Positions 1-5,523 are shown, counted from the first letter of the stretch. The stretch: DNA of 10,544 nucleotides from Candidatus Aminicenantes bacterium UBA4085 (GCA_002383325.1 DFYJ01000031.1:4195-14738); one strand, 5' to 3'. The notes: generated by a model not told the origin, from the letters alone. Program-made: numbers and translations.

Positions 1-178
1 TCATCAGGATCAGGCCGATGGCGATGGGGACGTTGGTCGTCCCCGACTGGAACTTGTTGATGAAGCCGACGACGGCCGGGACGAAGTAGCCCAGGCCGAC
101 GCCGATGGCCATGGCCATGAAGATCCACAGGGTCAGATAGCGGTCTAGGAGCTTGAGGCGGATGTTTCCGGGAGTCAT
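1..178 (-). CDS. acr3: ACR3-family arsenite efflux permease, N-terminal 59 residues (gene runs off the window)
   Basis: ACR3 (BART superfamily) permeases extrude arsenite, As(OH)3 or its anion, across the inner membrane. Only the first 59 codons are present. They start at an ATG at 178 behind a good AAAGGAGA Shine-Dalgarno and run off the left edge. Visible are a short basic N-terminus (about residues 1-14, with [11 protein letters not shown]), a first membrane helix (about 15-35, including [12 protein letters not shown]), and then [15 protein letters not shown]. These blocks match the well conserved start of ACR3 proteins (DRYLTLWIF, [14 protein letters not shown]). The gene is last in the visible leftward operon, 37 bases after the CcdA gene, and is presumably under the ArsR at 1635-2024. 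No arsC lies in the window, so whether arsenate is reduced by a linked gene is not known. The family call is confident; the C-terminal half with the essential Cys cannot be checked. Confidence 0.88.
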   Translation of the reverse strand, partial: MTPGNIRLKLLDRYLTLWIFMAMAIGVGLGYFVPAVVGFINKFQSGTTNVPIAIGLILM

Positions 179-215
179 AGCGAATCTCCTTTCCCTTTAT
201 TCGCTTGCATCGGCG

Positions 216-905
216 TCATTTTCCGAACAGGAAATAAAGGCCGATAGCGATGATCAAGACGCCGGCGATCTTCTGAATGATGCCGTGGGCTTTCCGCACC
301 CCCTTTGATTCCAGAAGGGCCTTGGCGGCGCCGACGGACGTTCCCGCAACGAGGATGAGGGCCGAATGGCCCAGAGCGTAGACGAAGAGGAGAAAGCCGC
401 CGTAAACGACGTTGCCTCTCTCGGCCACGAAGGCCAACAGAACGGCCAGGACGGGCACGGCGCAGGGGGTCGAGACGACGCCGAAGAGAAGCCCCAGCAG
501 GAATGCGCCCAAAAAGCCGCGCCGGCGGACTTGAAGGCCTGATGAAAAGCCGAGCTTCCAGGGGAAGAGCCCCAAGAGGTGAAGCCCCATGATCAGGCAG
601 ACCGCGGCGACGATGTATTTCCAGAAAGATCCGATGTCCCCGAACATGCGGCCGAGAAGGGCCGAGATGAGGCCCAGAGCGGTGAATGTCACGGCCAGGC
701 CCAGGACGAAGAACAGGGAGAAAGCCAGCGATCGCTTCCAGGTCGTCGTCTCCCGGTTGCCCGCGACGACGCTCATCAGGAGGGGAATCATGGCCAGGAC
801 GCAGGGATTGAGCGCCGTGGTGACGCCGCCGAGGAATACCGCGACGACCGCCAGCCAGGGATTGTGCTGGAGAAGGACGGCGACGTCGCCGAAAATGCCG
901 TTCAT
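216..905 (-). CDS. ccdA: CcdA/DsbD-type transmembrane thiol-disulfide electron carrier
   Basis: CcdA-family proteins pass electrons from cytoplasmic thioredoxin across the inner membrane to periplasmic thioredoxin-like proteins. The 229-residue product has six predicted membrane helices and the two diagnostic half-motifs: LNPCV (Cys35) in the first helix and STPCAVP (Cys148) in the fourth, the pair that cycles between dithiol and disulfide. The open frame extends upstream to 1079, but that extension is Ser/Arg-rich shadow of the thioredoxin gene. The start chosen is ATG 905, which gives a normal CcdA N-terminus and has GAGGGAA about 9 bases upstream. It begins 13 bases after the thioredoxin stop and is followed 37 bases later by acr3, so it is inside the ArsR operon. 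The secreted CIPC thioredoxin next door is the natural electron acceptor (inference). Cytochrome c maturation is an alternative role, but no ccs or ccm gene is nearby. Confidence 0.9.
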   Translation of the reverse strand: MNGIFGDVAVLLQHNPWLAVVAVFLGGVTTALNPCVLAMIPLLMSVVAGNRETTTWKRSLAFSLFFVLGLAVTFTALGLISALLGRMFGDIGSFWKYIVAAVCLIMGLHLLGLFPWKLGFSSGLQVRRRGFLGAFLLGLLFGVVSTPCAVPVLAVLLAFVAERGNVVYGGFLLFVYALGHSALILVAGTSVGAAKALLESKGVRKAHGIIQKIAGVLIIAIGLYFLFGK

Positions 906-918
906 GGCCGGCGTTCCC

Positions 919-1380
919 TCAGCGGACACCCTGTTTCTTAAGGAATTTGACGAGGTCCGGTTTGGGGAACAGCCCGGTGTGCCGGAAGATCTCCTGGCCG
1001 TTCTTGTCGATGAAGACCTGGGTCGGGATGAGCTGAATGCCGTACTTGCGGCCGGGCTCCGGATTCTTCCAGACGTCATAGAAGATAACCTGGACTTGGC
1101 CCTTATACTCGGCCGCGATCTCCTTCATGATCGGCTGCATGGCTTTGCAGGGGATGCACTTGTCCGCGCCCAGCTCAAGGAAGGTGATGAGGTGCTTGGA
1201 GAAGTCGATGTTCAGGTTGTCGGGGACCAAGACCGTCCCGTCGGCCGCCGATGGGGTTTGGGCTGGCGACCAGGGACGTGACGGGATCTTGGCCGCGGCG
1301 GCGGGAACGGCTGCAAGGAAGGCCAGAAGCGCGGCCCATCCGAGCCATGAAGAGAGACGCTTCGTTCTCATCGTTTTCAT
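919..1380 (-). CDS. Secreted thioredoxin-like protein with CIPC active site
   Basis: This is a 153-residue thioredoxin-fold protein. Residues 1-30 are a signal peptide or membrane anchor: basic start MKTMRTKR, hydrophobic WAALLAFLAAVPAAAA, possible cleavage after AAA. The thioredoxin domain carries the redox pair in DKCIPCKAM (Cys75, Cys78), and the cis-proline loop in LIPTQVF (Pro119) followed by FIDKNGQE. This form, with CIPCKxMxP and DVWKNPE, is typical of thioredoxins encoded beside ccdA. The start at 1380 overlaps the preceding gene's stop by 4 bases (ATGA). The Shine-Dalgarno AGGAG ends only 2 bases before it, so the second ATG at 1371 is also possible. Its likely job is to receive electrons from CcdA and keep an extracytoplasmic target reduced. 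The target is not visible; a metalloid or sulfur compound is suggested only by context. Confidence 0.9.
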   Translation of the reverse strand: MKTMRTKRLSSWLGWAALLAFLAAVPAAAAKIPSRPWSPAQTPSAADGTVLVPDNLNIDFSKHLITFLELGADKCIPCKAMQPIMKEIAAEYKGQVQVIFYDVWKNPEPGRKYGIQLIPTQVFIDKNGQEIFRHTGLFPKPDLVKFLKKQGVR

Positions 1381-1613
1381 TTCTCCTGAAGCCAGTTTTT
1401 GATTTCCTCGACGGAGGGCAGGCGGCCGGCGGACTTGACGACGCCGTCGATGACCAGGCCGGGGGTGGCCATGATCCGGTAGGTCATGATCTTCTGGATG
1501 TCTTCGACTTTCTCGACCTCGGCTGCCGCTCCGAGATCGTCCAGAGCCCTGTGAACCCGCTCTTCGAGATCATGGCAGCGGGCGCAGCCCATGCCCAAGA
1601 CTTTGATGTCCAC
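1377..1613 (-). CDS. Small thioredoxin-like redox protein (CxxC, 'redox-active disulfide protein 2' type)
   Basis: The 78-residue cytoplasmic protein has the glutaredoxin/thioredoxin-like fold of the TM0996-type family: a first beta strand MDIKVLGMGC, the redox pair in GCARCHDLE (Cys10, Cys13), and the cis-Pro loop in MATPGLVIDG, followed by VKSAGRLPS and a final helix. No signal sequence is present. The start is GTG at 1613, supported by a perfect AGGAGG (1619-1624) five bases upstream; overlapping ATGs just before it are out of frame. It lies 21 bases after arsR and overlaps the next gene by 4 bases, so translation of the two thioredoxins is probably coupled. Members of this family are repeatedly found beside arsR, permease and ccdA genes. 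The cytoplasmic location makes it a candidate electron donor to CcdA or to a cytosolic metalloid reductase, but no partner is proven by the sequence. Confidence 0.87.
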   Translation of the reverse strand: MDIKVLGMGCARCHDLEERVHRALDDLGAAAEVEKVEDIQKIMTYRIMATPGLVIDGVVKSAGRLPSVEEIKNWLQEK

Positions 1614-1634
1614 ATCATCCTCCTGTTCTGATTT

Positions 1635-2024
1635 TTAAATGGAGCCCGATGTTTCCCGCACGATTTCGGCAGCCGGAGCCTTCTTCTTGCGGAAGCCCTT
1701 CTCCAGGCAAGCCTTCAGCTTCCTCCGGTCCGCGGTTTCCTCGTCCGGGCGATGAGCTTGATCCTTCGCGAAGACCGCCAGAAGCTCGGCGATCGTGGCC
1801 CGGGTCCCGGGCGAGACCCGGTAGATGATCCATTGTCCGTCCCGCGTGTCCTCGACCAGGCCGGCGTCCCTCAGGATGCGGAGCTGGTGCGAGAGACGCG
1901 ATTGGGCCAGGCCCAGGACGTACATCATCTCGCAGACGCAGAGCTCCCGCACCATCAGGAGCCGGATGATCCGCAGGCGGGTACGGTCAGAGAGGGCTTT
2001 GAAAACTTTCAGCATCTCGATCAT
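1635..2024 (-). CDS. arsR: ArsR/SmtB-family metalloid-responsive repressor
   Basis: The 129-residue winged-helix repressor has an N-terminal dimerisation helix (MIEMLKVFKALSDRTRLRII), the metalloid-binding segment ELCVCE (Cys29, Cys31), the recognition helix around QSRLSHQLRILRDAGLV (about 41-57), and the wing DGQWIIYRV (about 62-70). In ArsR proteins As(III) or Sb(III) binding to these cysteines releases DNA. The classical third cysteine two positions later (CVCDLC in E. coli) is absent (CVCEMM); Cys106 in the basic C-terminal tail is the only other cysteine and could complete a three-sulfur site (inference). An ATG at 2069 in the same frame would start inside the operator and lacks a Shine-Dalgarno. 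ATG 2024 has GAGG eight bases upstream and gives the normal family start, so it is preferred. It is the first gene of the leftward operon and probably controls both divergent operons. Confidence 0.92.
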   Translation of the reverse strand: MIEMLKVFKALSDRTRLRIIRLLMVRELCVCEMMYVLGLAQSRLSHQLRILRDAGLVEDTRDGQWIIYRVSPGTRATIAELLAVFAKDQAHRPDEETADRRKLKACLEKGFRKKKAPAAEIVRETSGSI

Positions 2025-2028
2025 CGTC

Positions 2029-2058
2029 TTGACCTCATGAAGAAAATTAGTATATGAT
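2029..2058 (+). promoter_or_regulatory. Sigma-70-like promoter for the rightward permease operon
   Basis: TTGACC (2029-2034) as -35, an 18-base spacer, and TATGAT (2053-2058) as -10. A start near 2065 would give a leader of about 26 bases before the ATG at 2091. The -10 lies in the palindromic operator, and the -35 overlaps the complement of the arsR Shine-Dalgarno. Confidence 0.7.
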
Positions 2059-2072
2059 AATATTTTCATATA
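2051..2072. promoter_or_regulatory. Probable ArsR operator (22-bp near-perfect palindrome)
   Basis: TATATGA (2051-2057), an 8-base centre TAATATTT, then TCATATA (2066-2072). The arms are perfect inverted repeats, and the centre is also self-complementary except for one pair (2058/2065). It is AT-rich in a GC-rich region, has the length expected for an ArsR-family dimer site, and covers the -10 elements of both divergent promoters, so bound repressor would block both. That ArsR binds here is inference from position and symmetry. Confidence 0.8.
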
Positions 2073-2085
2073 ATCAAGAGGTCAA
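2057..2085 (-). promoter_or_regulatory. Sigma-70-like promoter for the leftward arsR operon
   Basis: Read on the minus strand: TTGACC (2085-2080), a 17-base spacer, then TATTAT (2062-2057). Transcription would start near 2050, about 26 bases before the arsR ATG at 2024. The -10 overlaps the rightward promoter's -10 by two bases and lies inside the operator, so the two promoters probably compete and are repressed together. Confidence 0.72.
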
Positions 2086-2090
2086 CGACC

Positions 2091-3116
2091 ATGCCCCAAC
2101 GATCTCCCATCCGATTAGTCCTGCCTGTCCTTTTGGCAGGCGTTTGGGTTGCCCTCTATGCGAACCTGGCTCGGATTTCCGATGCTCTGACGTTCGGCTG
2201 GCTCGGCTTGAAGCCGGGCGGACATCTGGCTGAAGCGATCCGGTTCTTCCTCTTCGACACCCCCAAGGTCCTTTTGCTCCTTGTCCTCATCGTCTTCGTG
2301 ATCGGCATCATCCGGACCTATTTCGCCCCGGAGCGGACCCGAAAGCTGCTCGAGGGCCGTTCGCTCTTCCTGGGCCACGTCATGGCCGCCGCCCTCGGCA
2401 TCGTCACTCCCTTCTGCTCCTGCTCGGCTGTGCCGCTGTTTCTGGGCTTCGTCGAAGCCGGCATACCCCTGGGCATCACGTTTTCATTTCTGATCGCGGC
2501 GCCCATGATCAACGAGGTCGCCGTCGTCCTTCTCTTCGGTCTGTTCGGATGGAAGACGGCCCTGCTCTACATGGGCACCGGCCTGGCGATCGCGATCATG
2601 GCCGGTTGGGTCATCGGGCGCCTGAGGCTGGAGAGATGGGTCGAACCGTGGGTGTATGAGATGAAAGGCGGCGTGTCCTCCCTGGAAGAAGGCCGGACCA
2701 CCTTCGCCGATCGGGTCGCGGCGGGGAAGGCCGCGGTCCGGGAAATCGTCGGCAAGGTCTGGCCCTACGTCGTCATCGGGATCGCGGTCGGCGCCGCCGT
2801 TCACGGCTATGTCCCGGAAAACTTCATGGCCTCAATCATGGGCAAGTCCGCCTGGTGGTCGGTGCCGCTGTCGGTCCTGGTCGGCGTGCCTCTCTATTCG
2901 AATGCGGCCGGGATCATCCCCATCGTCCAAGCCCTGCTCGAGAAGGGCGCTTCGCTCGGCACCGCCCTGGCTTTCATGATGTCCGTCATCGGCCTGTCCT
3001 TTCCGGAGGCCGTCATCCTTCGCAAGGTGCTGAGAATCCCGCTTCTCCTCACGTTCTTTGGGATTGTCGCCGCGGGAATCATGATGGTCGGATTCGTGTT
3101 CAACTTCATCTTCTAG
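2091..3116 (+). CDS. arsP: ArsP/DUF318-type (PF03773) membrane permease
   Basis: The 341-residue polytopic inner-membrane protein has roughly eight hydrophobic segments. The family signature TPFCSCSAVPLF (residues 106-117) is followed by a membrane segment with FLIAAPMINEVAVVLLFG (about 133-150). The cysteines of FCSC and the APMINE block are the conserved core of PF03773 permeases. One member, Campylobacter ArsP, exports trivalent organoarsenicals; most members have unknown substrates. A repeat-like second half (about 220-341) contains VPLYSNAAGIIPIVQALLEKG and GLSFPEAVILRKVL, the counterpart of the first half. The start ATG 2091 has AGAGG nine bases upstream. It is the first gene of the rightward operon, 9 bases before the YeeE gene, and shares the ArsR operator. 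Methylated or otherwise modified metalloid export is plausible, but the substrate is not established, and the arsP symbol should be read as a family label. Confidence 0.85.
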   Translation: MPQRSPIRLVLPVLLAGVWVALYANLARISDALTFGWLGLKPGGHLAEAIRFFLFDTPKVLLLLVLIVFVIGIIRTYFAPERTRKLLEGRSLFLGHVMAAALGIVTPFCSCSAVPLFLGFVEAGIPLGITFSFLIAAPMINEVAVVLLFGLFGWKTALLYMGTGLAIAIMAGWVIGRLRLERWVEPWVYEMKGGVSSLEEGRTTFADRVAAGKAAVREIVGKVWPYVVIGIAVGAAVHGYVPENFMASIMGKSAWWSVPLSVLVGVPLYSNAAGIIPIVQALLEKGASLGTALAFMMSVIGLSFPEAVILRKVLRIPLLLTFFGIVAAGIMMVGFVFNFIF

Positions 3117-3125
3117 AGGGCACAT

Positions 3126-4448
3126 ATGAATTCTTCCGAAAAGGCGCTGGACCGGCGTCCGCGTTGGTTCTTGTTTTGGCTGAACGTCCTGGCCGCGGCG
3201 GGATTTCTTCTTGCTGCCGTGATGACCCGGCGATGGGTCTGGACGGCCGTTCCCGTCGGGCAGCTGTTCGGGTTTTTCCTGGCCAAGGGGGATCTCTGCG
3301 GGGCCTCGGCCTTCAGCGAGGTCCTGCTCATGCGCGACGGGCGGAAGGCTTTCGGTATCTGGACGGCGGTCGTCACGGCCATGGCCCTTTTCGCCGCGGC
3401 CCAAGCCTTGGGGTTGGTGATCCTGGCGCCCAAGCCCCTGCTTTGGGCAAGCTACATCCTGGGCGGCCTGATCTTTGGGGCCGGAACCGTGCTGGCCGGC
3501 GGATGCATCAGCGGCTGCCTCTACAAAGCGGCCGGCGGCAACCTTAACTCGATTGTCGCGCTTCTGACCATTCCCGCGGGAATCGCTTTCGTCGAGCACG
3601 GCCCGTTCTCGATGATCAACGGGGTCTTTAAATCGGTCAAATCAGTATCAGCGAGCGGCGGTCCCGTGACCCTGCCGTCGCTGACGGGCCTGCCCTTCTG
3701 GGCCTGGGCCGCGATCTTCTCCGCGGGAACCGTTCTCTTCGCTCTCCTTTTCCGCCGCAAGGCCGCTGCGCGTCTTCTGGACGGCTTTGATCCGAAGACG
3801 GGGGGATCCGCGTTGACGAAGCCGTGGAAGCCCTGGCAGGCGGGGCTGGGGATCGGCGTCGTGGTGGCTTTGTCGCTGGCCTCCTCGGCCGCCTCGGGGC
3901 GCAACTACCCTATCGGCGTCACCCACGGAGTCCTCAACATCCAGGAGCTTGTCACGGATAACCAGCTCGTTCATGTCTGGGGGCCTCCCTCCGCCTCCCC
4001 GCAGACGTCCCCCCCGGCCGCGGCCAAGGCTTCTGCCGGGGCCAAGAAGATCACTTGGTGGCTGGTGCTGGTCACGGGCGGTCTCTTCTTCGGCGCCCTG
4101 GCCGCGGCCTCCTTGTCGGGCCGCATCCGGCTGGCGCCCAAGCCGCCTGGCCAGGTCGTGACCGCCGCGGCCGGAGGATTTCTGGTAGGTGTCGGCGCCG
4201 CCCTGGCCACGGGATGTGTCGTCGGCAACATCTTCTCGGGCTGGGCCCTCTTGAGCGTCGGCATGTTCCTGTTCGGGATCGCGACGATCCTGGCCAATTG
4301 GATCACGACCTATCTCTACCTCATGAACGGCACTCTGACGGATATGCCGGGGACGTTCCGTTTGATTTTCAAACGCCGCCGCTCGTCCTCTGGTGGCGTT
4401 CCTGATCGGATTAAGAAGGGCGCGGGGTCGAAAGAAGGAAACATATGA
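3126..4448 (+). CDS. YeeE/YedE-family (DUF395) sulfur-compound transport membrane protein, two-repeat form
   Basis: YeeE/TsuA proteins take up thiosulfate or related sulfur compounds through conserved membrane cysteines; YedE members are tied to selenium metabolism. This 440-residue protein is the double-length form. Conserved pieces in order are GFFLAKGDLCGASAF (Cys58), VLAGGCISGCLYKAAGGNL (Cys127 and Cys131), the linker-side NYPIGVTHGVLNIQELV (about 260-276), and AALATGCVVGNIFSGWALLS (Cys364). About nine to ten hydrophobic segments are visible, with a Pro/Ala-rich insert near 286-308. The start ATG 3126 has AGAGGG six bases upstream and begins 9 bases after the permease stop. The tail from about 415 is basic and hydrophilic, and its TGA overlaps an ATG (4445). 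Co-transcription with an ArsR-controlled permease suggests sulfur or selenium supply or export during metalloid stress, but the direction and substrate cannot be read from sequence. Confidence 0.87.
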   Translation: MNSSEKALDRRPRWFLFWLNVLAAAGFLLAAVMTRRWVWTAVPVGQLFGFFLAKGDLCGASAFSEVLLMRDGRKAFGIWTAVVTAMALFAAAQALGLVILAPKPLLWASYILGGLIFGAGTVLAGGCISGCLYKAAGGNLNSIVALLTIPAGIAFVEHGPFSMINGVFKSVKSVSASGGPVTLPSLTGLPFWAWAAIFSAGTVLFALLFRRKAAARLLDGFDPKTGGSALTKPWKPWQAGLGIGVVVALSLASSAASGRNYPIGVTHGVLNIQELVTDNQLVHVWGPPSASPQTSPPAAAKASAGAKKITWWLVLVTGGLFFGALAAASLSGRIRLAPKPPGQVVTAAAGGFLVGVGAALATGCVVGNIFSGWALLSVGMFLFGIATILANWITTYLYLMNGTLTDMPGTFRLIFKRRRSSSGGVPDRIKKGAGSKEGNI

Positions 4449-4532
4449 AAAACATTTCAATGGGATCCCTCCTTCCAGTCGGAGCAGGGCAAACCGGCCG
4501 TTGGCGTCACCGGCGGCCCGAACAAGTCGAGG
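4445..4532 (+). pseudogene. Possible short ORF remnant between the YeeE and ferredoxin genes
   Basis: A start with a fair Shine-Dalgarno (AAGGAA, then ATG 4445) overlaps the YeeE stop as ATGA. The ATG frame quickly becomes Arg-rich and runs far into the ferredoxin gene, so it is not a credible protein as written. In another frame (that of the YeeE gene past its stop) the stretch 4464-4532 reads like ordinary protein, DPSFQSEQGKPAVGVTGG, and ends at TGA 4530-4532 just before the ferredoxin Shine-Dalgarno. Removing one G from the GGG at 4462-4464 would join the ATG to that frame and give a 29-residue peptide. This may be a sequencing error, a recent frameshift or chance. I do not recognise the peptide. 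Confidence 0.3.
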
Positions 4533-4553
4533 TGAGCGGAGGAGTTCATCTTC

Positions 4554-4835
4554 ATGCCCAAGACGATTCCCCGGGAACAAATTCCCTGGTTTCCCTCCGT
4601 CGCCGCCGATCGGCGCAACGGCTGCGGAATTTGCTTGGATTTCTGTCCTCATGGCGTTTATGCCAGAAGCGAGGACGGCACGATTGTCCTTGTTCAAAAT
4701 CCTTATGACTACGTCGTCGGCTGCAACAACTGCGAGAATCTCTGCCCCGAGAAGGCCATCTCCTTCCCCGATATGGAAGCCATTACAGAGATCATCCGCC
4801 GGTTGCGCGAAGAAGCCGCCCAAGATTTGCGCTAG
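4554..4835 (+). CDS. Small two-cluster ferredoxin-like protein lacking the first Cys of each cluster motif
   Basis: The 93-residue protein belongs to the small bacterial 4Fe-4S ferredoxins that begin IPxxxIPWxP. The start ATG 4554 has GGAGGAG (4541-4547 region) upstream. The first motif reads R21-x2-C24-x2-C27-x3-C31-P (RRNGCGICLDFCP), and the second Y53-x3-C57-x2-C60-x3-C64-P (YVVGCNNCENLCP). In relatives I remember, residues equivalent to 21 and 53 are cysteines (DxCxGCGxC and PYxCxVxC). Here the codons are CGC (Arg) and TAC (Tyr), each one base from TGC. Six cysteines therefore remain instead of eight, three per motif, which could leave 3Fe-4S clusters or clusters with a non-cysteine ligand. 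The fold is otherwise intact, with AISFP after motif two and an acidic/basic C-terminal helix. As the last gene of the rightward operon it may supply electrons to a partner of the permease or YeeE protein (inference). Confidence 0.85.
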   Translation: MPKTIPREQIPWFPSVAADRRNGCGICLDFCPHGVYARSEDGTIVLVQNPYDYVVGCNNCENLCPEKAISFPDMEAITEIIRRLREEAAQDLR

Positions 4836-4838
4836 GCA

Positions 4839-4865
4839 CAAGTTTATAGGCGGCCGCGGTGTCTA
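4839..4865 (+). promoter_or_regulatory. ECF-type promoter upstream of the sigma factor gene (copy 1)
   Basis: CAAGTTT (4839-4845), 13 bases, then GTGTCTA (4859-4865). The TCTA core with a 16-base gap to an AAGTTT/AACTT-like -35 is the general layout of ECF promoters (sigma-E: GGAACTT-N16-TCTRA). An identical motif with identical spacing lies before the anti-sigma gene at 5514. A transcript would begin near 4872. It starts three bases after the ferredoxin stop codon, so no terminator separates the two units. Use by the neighbouring sigma factor is inferred. Confidence 0.7.
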
Positions 4866-4929
4866 ATGAACAGGGGGGAGGTCTATCAATCCGAACCAGA
4901 GGAGCGCCGAAATCCAAGATTTGGATTCG

Positions 4930-5523
4930 ATGAACGATGAGGAGTTGCTGCGGCGGACTGCGTCTAAGGATATCGAAGCATTTAAAATCCTCGTCCGTCG
5001 CTTGCAAGGCCGGGTCCTCGGCCTCTGCTCCCGCTTGCTGAGCCACCCTCAGAACGCCGAGGATGTCGCCCAGGACGTTTTTTTTCGACTCTATAAGTCA
5101 GCCCCGACATTCCGGGGTGACTGCAGCGTCTCCACCTGGCTTTATCGAATCGCTGTCAACCGTTGCCGGAATTTCAACCGCGACAACAAGAAATTCGGGT
5201 CGTGGAGCGAATTCGGACGGGAGCTGAAGACCGGGTATGAGTGCGGATCGGATTTCCCGGCGCCCGCAAGCGACGATCCTTCGTCCGCCTGGCTGGTAAA
5301 CGAAGCGCGAGAGCTGGTCCGGAGAGCGGTCGCTTCTCTGCCCGAGAAACAGAAGACCATGCTCGTTCTCCACAAATTCGACGGTCGCTCCTATCAGGAG
5401 ATCGCCGCCATCATGGGAGTATCCTTGGCCTCCGTTGAATCCTGCCTCCACCGGGCCAAACGCAACCTCCAAAAGGAACTCTCGCCCTTGTTCCCACAGG
5501 CCGGCCGGGGCCGCAAGTTTTAA
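4930..5523 (+). CDS. ECF-type RNA polymerase sigma factor
   Basis: The 197-residue sigma-70-family regulator contains only regions 2 and 4. Region 2 holds the core-binding and -10 recognition helices (NAEDVAQDVFFRLY, about 42-55, and STWLYRIAVNRCRN, about 68-81). The Asp/Ser-rich linker runs to about residue 125. Region 4 is ASLPEKQKTMLVLHKF, then SYQEIAAIMGVSLASVESCL with the helix-turn-helix, ending in a basic tail. Start ATG 4930 gives the standard ECF beginning MNDEELLRR; an in-frame TTG at 4921 would add three residues. Neither has a good Shine-Dalgarno, while a strong AGGGGGGAGG (4872-4881) lies about 50 bases upstream, so the true initiation is uncertain. The anti-sigma gene follows directly, and the anti-sigma promoter overlaps the last codons of this gene. 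Release by the membrane anti-sigma when the periplasmic sensor detects metal or envelope stress is the expected mode. Confidence 0.92.
   Translation: MNDEELLRRTASKDIEAFKILVRRLQGRVLGLCSRLLSHPQNAEDVAQDVFFRLYKSAPTFRGDCSVSTWLYRIAVNRCRNFNRDNKKFGSWSEFGRELKTGYECGSDFPAPASDDPSSAWLVNEARELVRRAVASLPEKQKTMLVLHKFDGRSYQEIAAIMGVSLASVESCLHRAKRNLQKELSPLFPQAGRGRKF

Noticed and set aside
906..1079. N-terminal extension of the CcdA frame up to 1079
   Set aside because: It lies entirely in the thioredoxin gene, is Ser/Arg-rich and unlike any CcdA. ATG 905 with its own ribosome site gives the normal family start.
2025..2069. ArsR start at ATG 2069
   Set aside because: It would place the start codon inside the operator and upstream of the predicted transcript start, with no ribosome site. 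ATG 2024 fits family length and has GAGG upstream.
2832..3599. Long minus-strand open frame opposite the permease and YeeE genes
   Set aside because: Composition is Gln/Asp/Arg/Gly-rich with no fold signals; it is the antisense of two well supported membrane-protein genes in a GC-rich genome.
4554..4708. Continuation of the 87-codon frame from ATG 4445 into the ferredoxin gene
   Set aside because: It overlaps the ferredoxin coding sequence in another frame and is Arg-rich. Only the first part (to 4532) is worth keeping as a possible remnant.
3648..4841. 397-codon minus-strand open frame opposite YeeE and ferredoxin
   Set aside because: It covers two recognised + strand genes, is low-complexity and shows no motif. 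High GC makes such antisense frames common.
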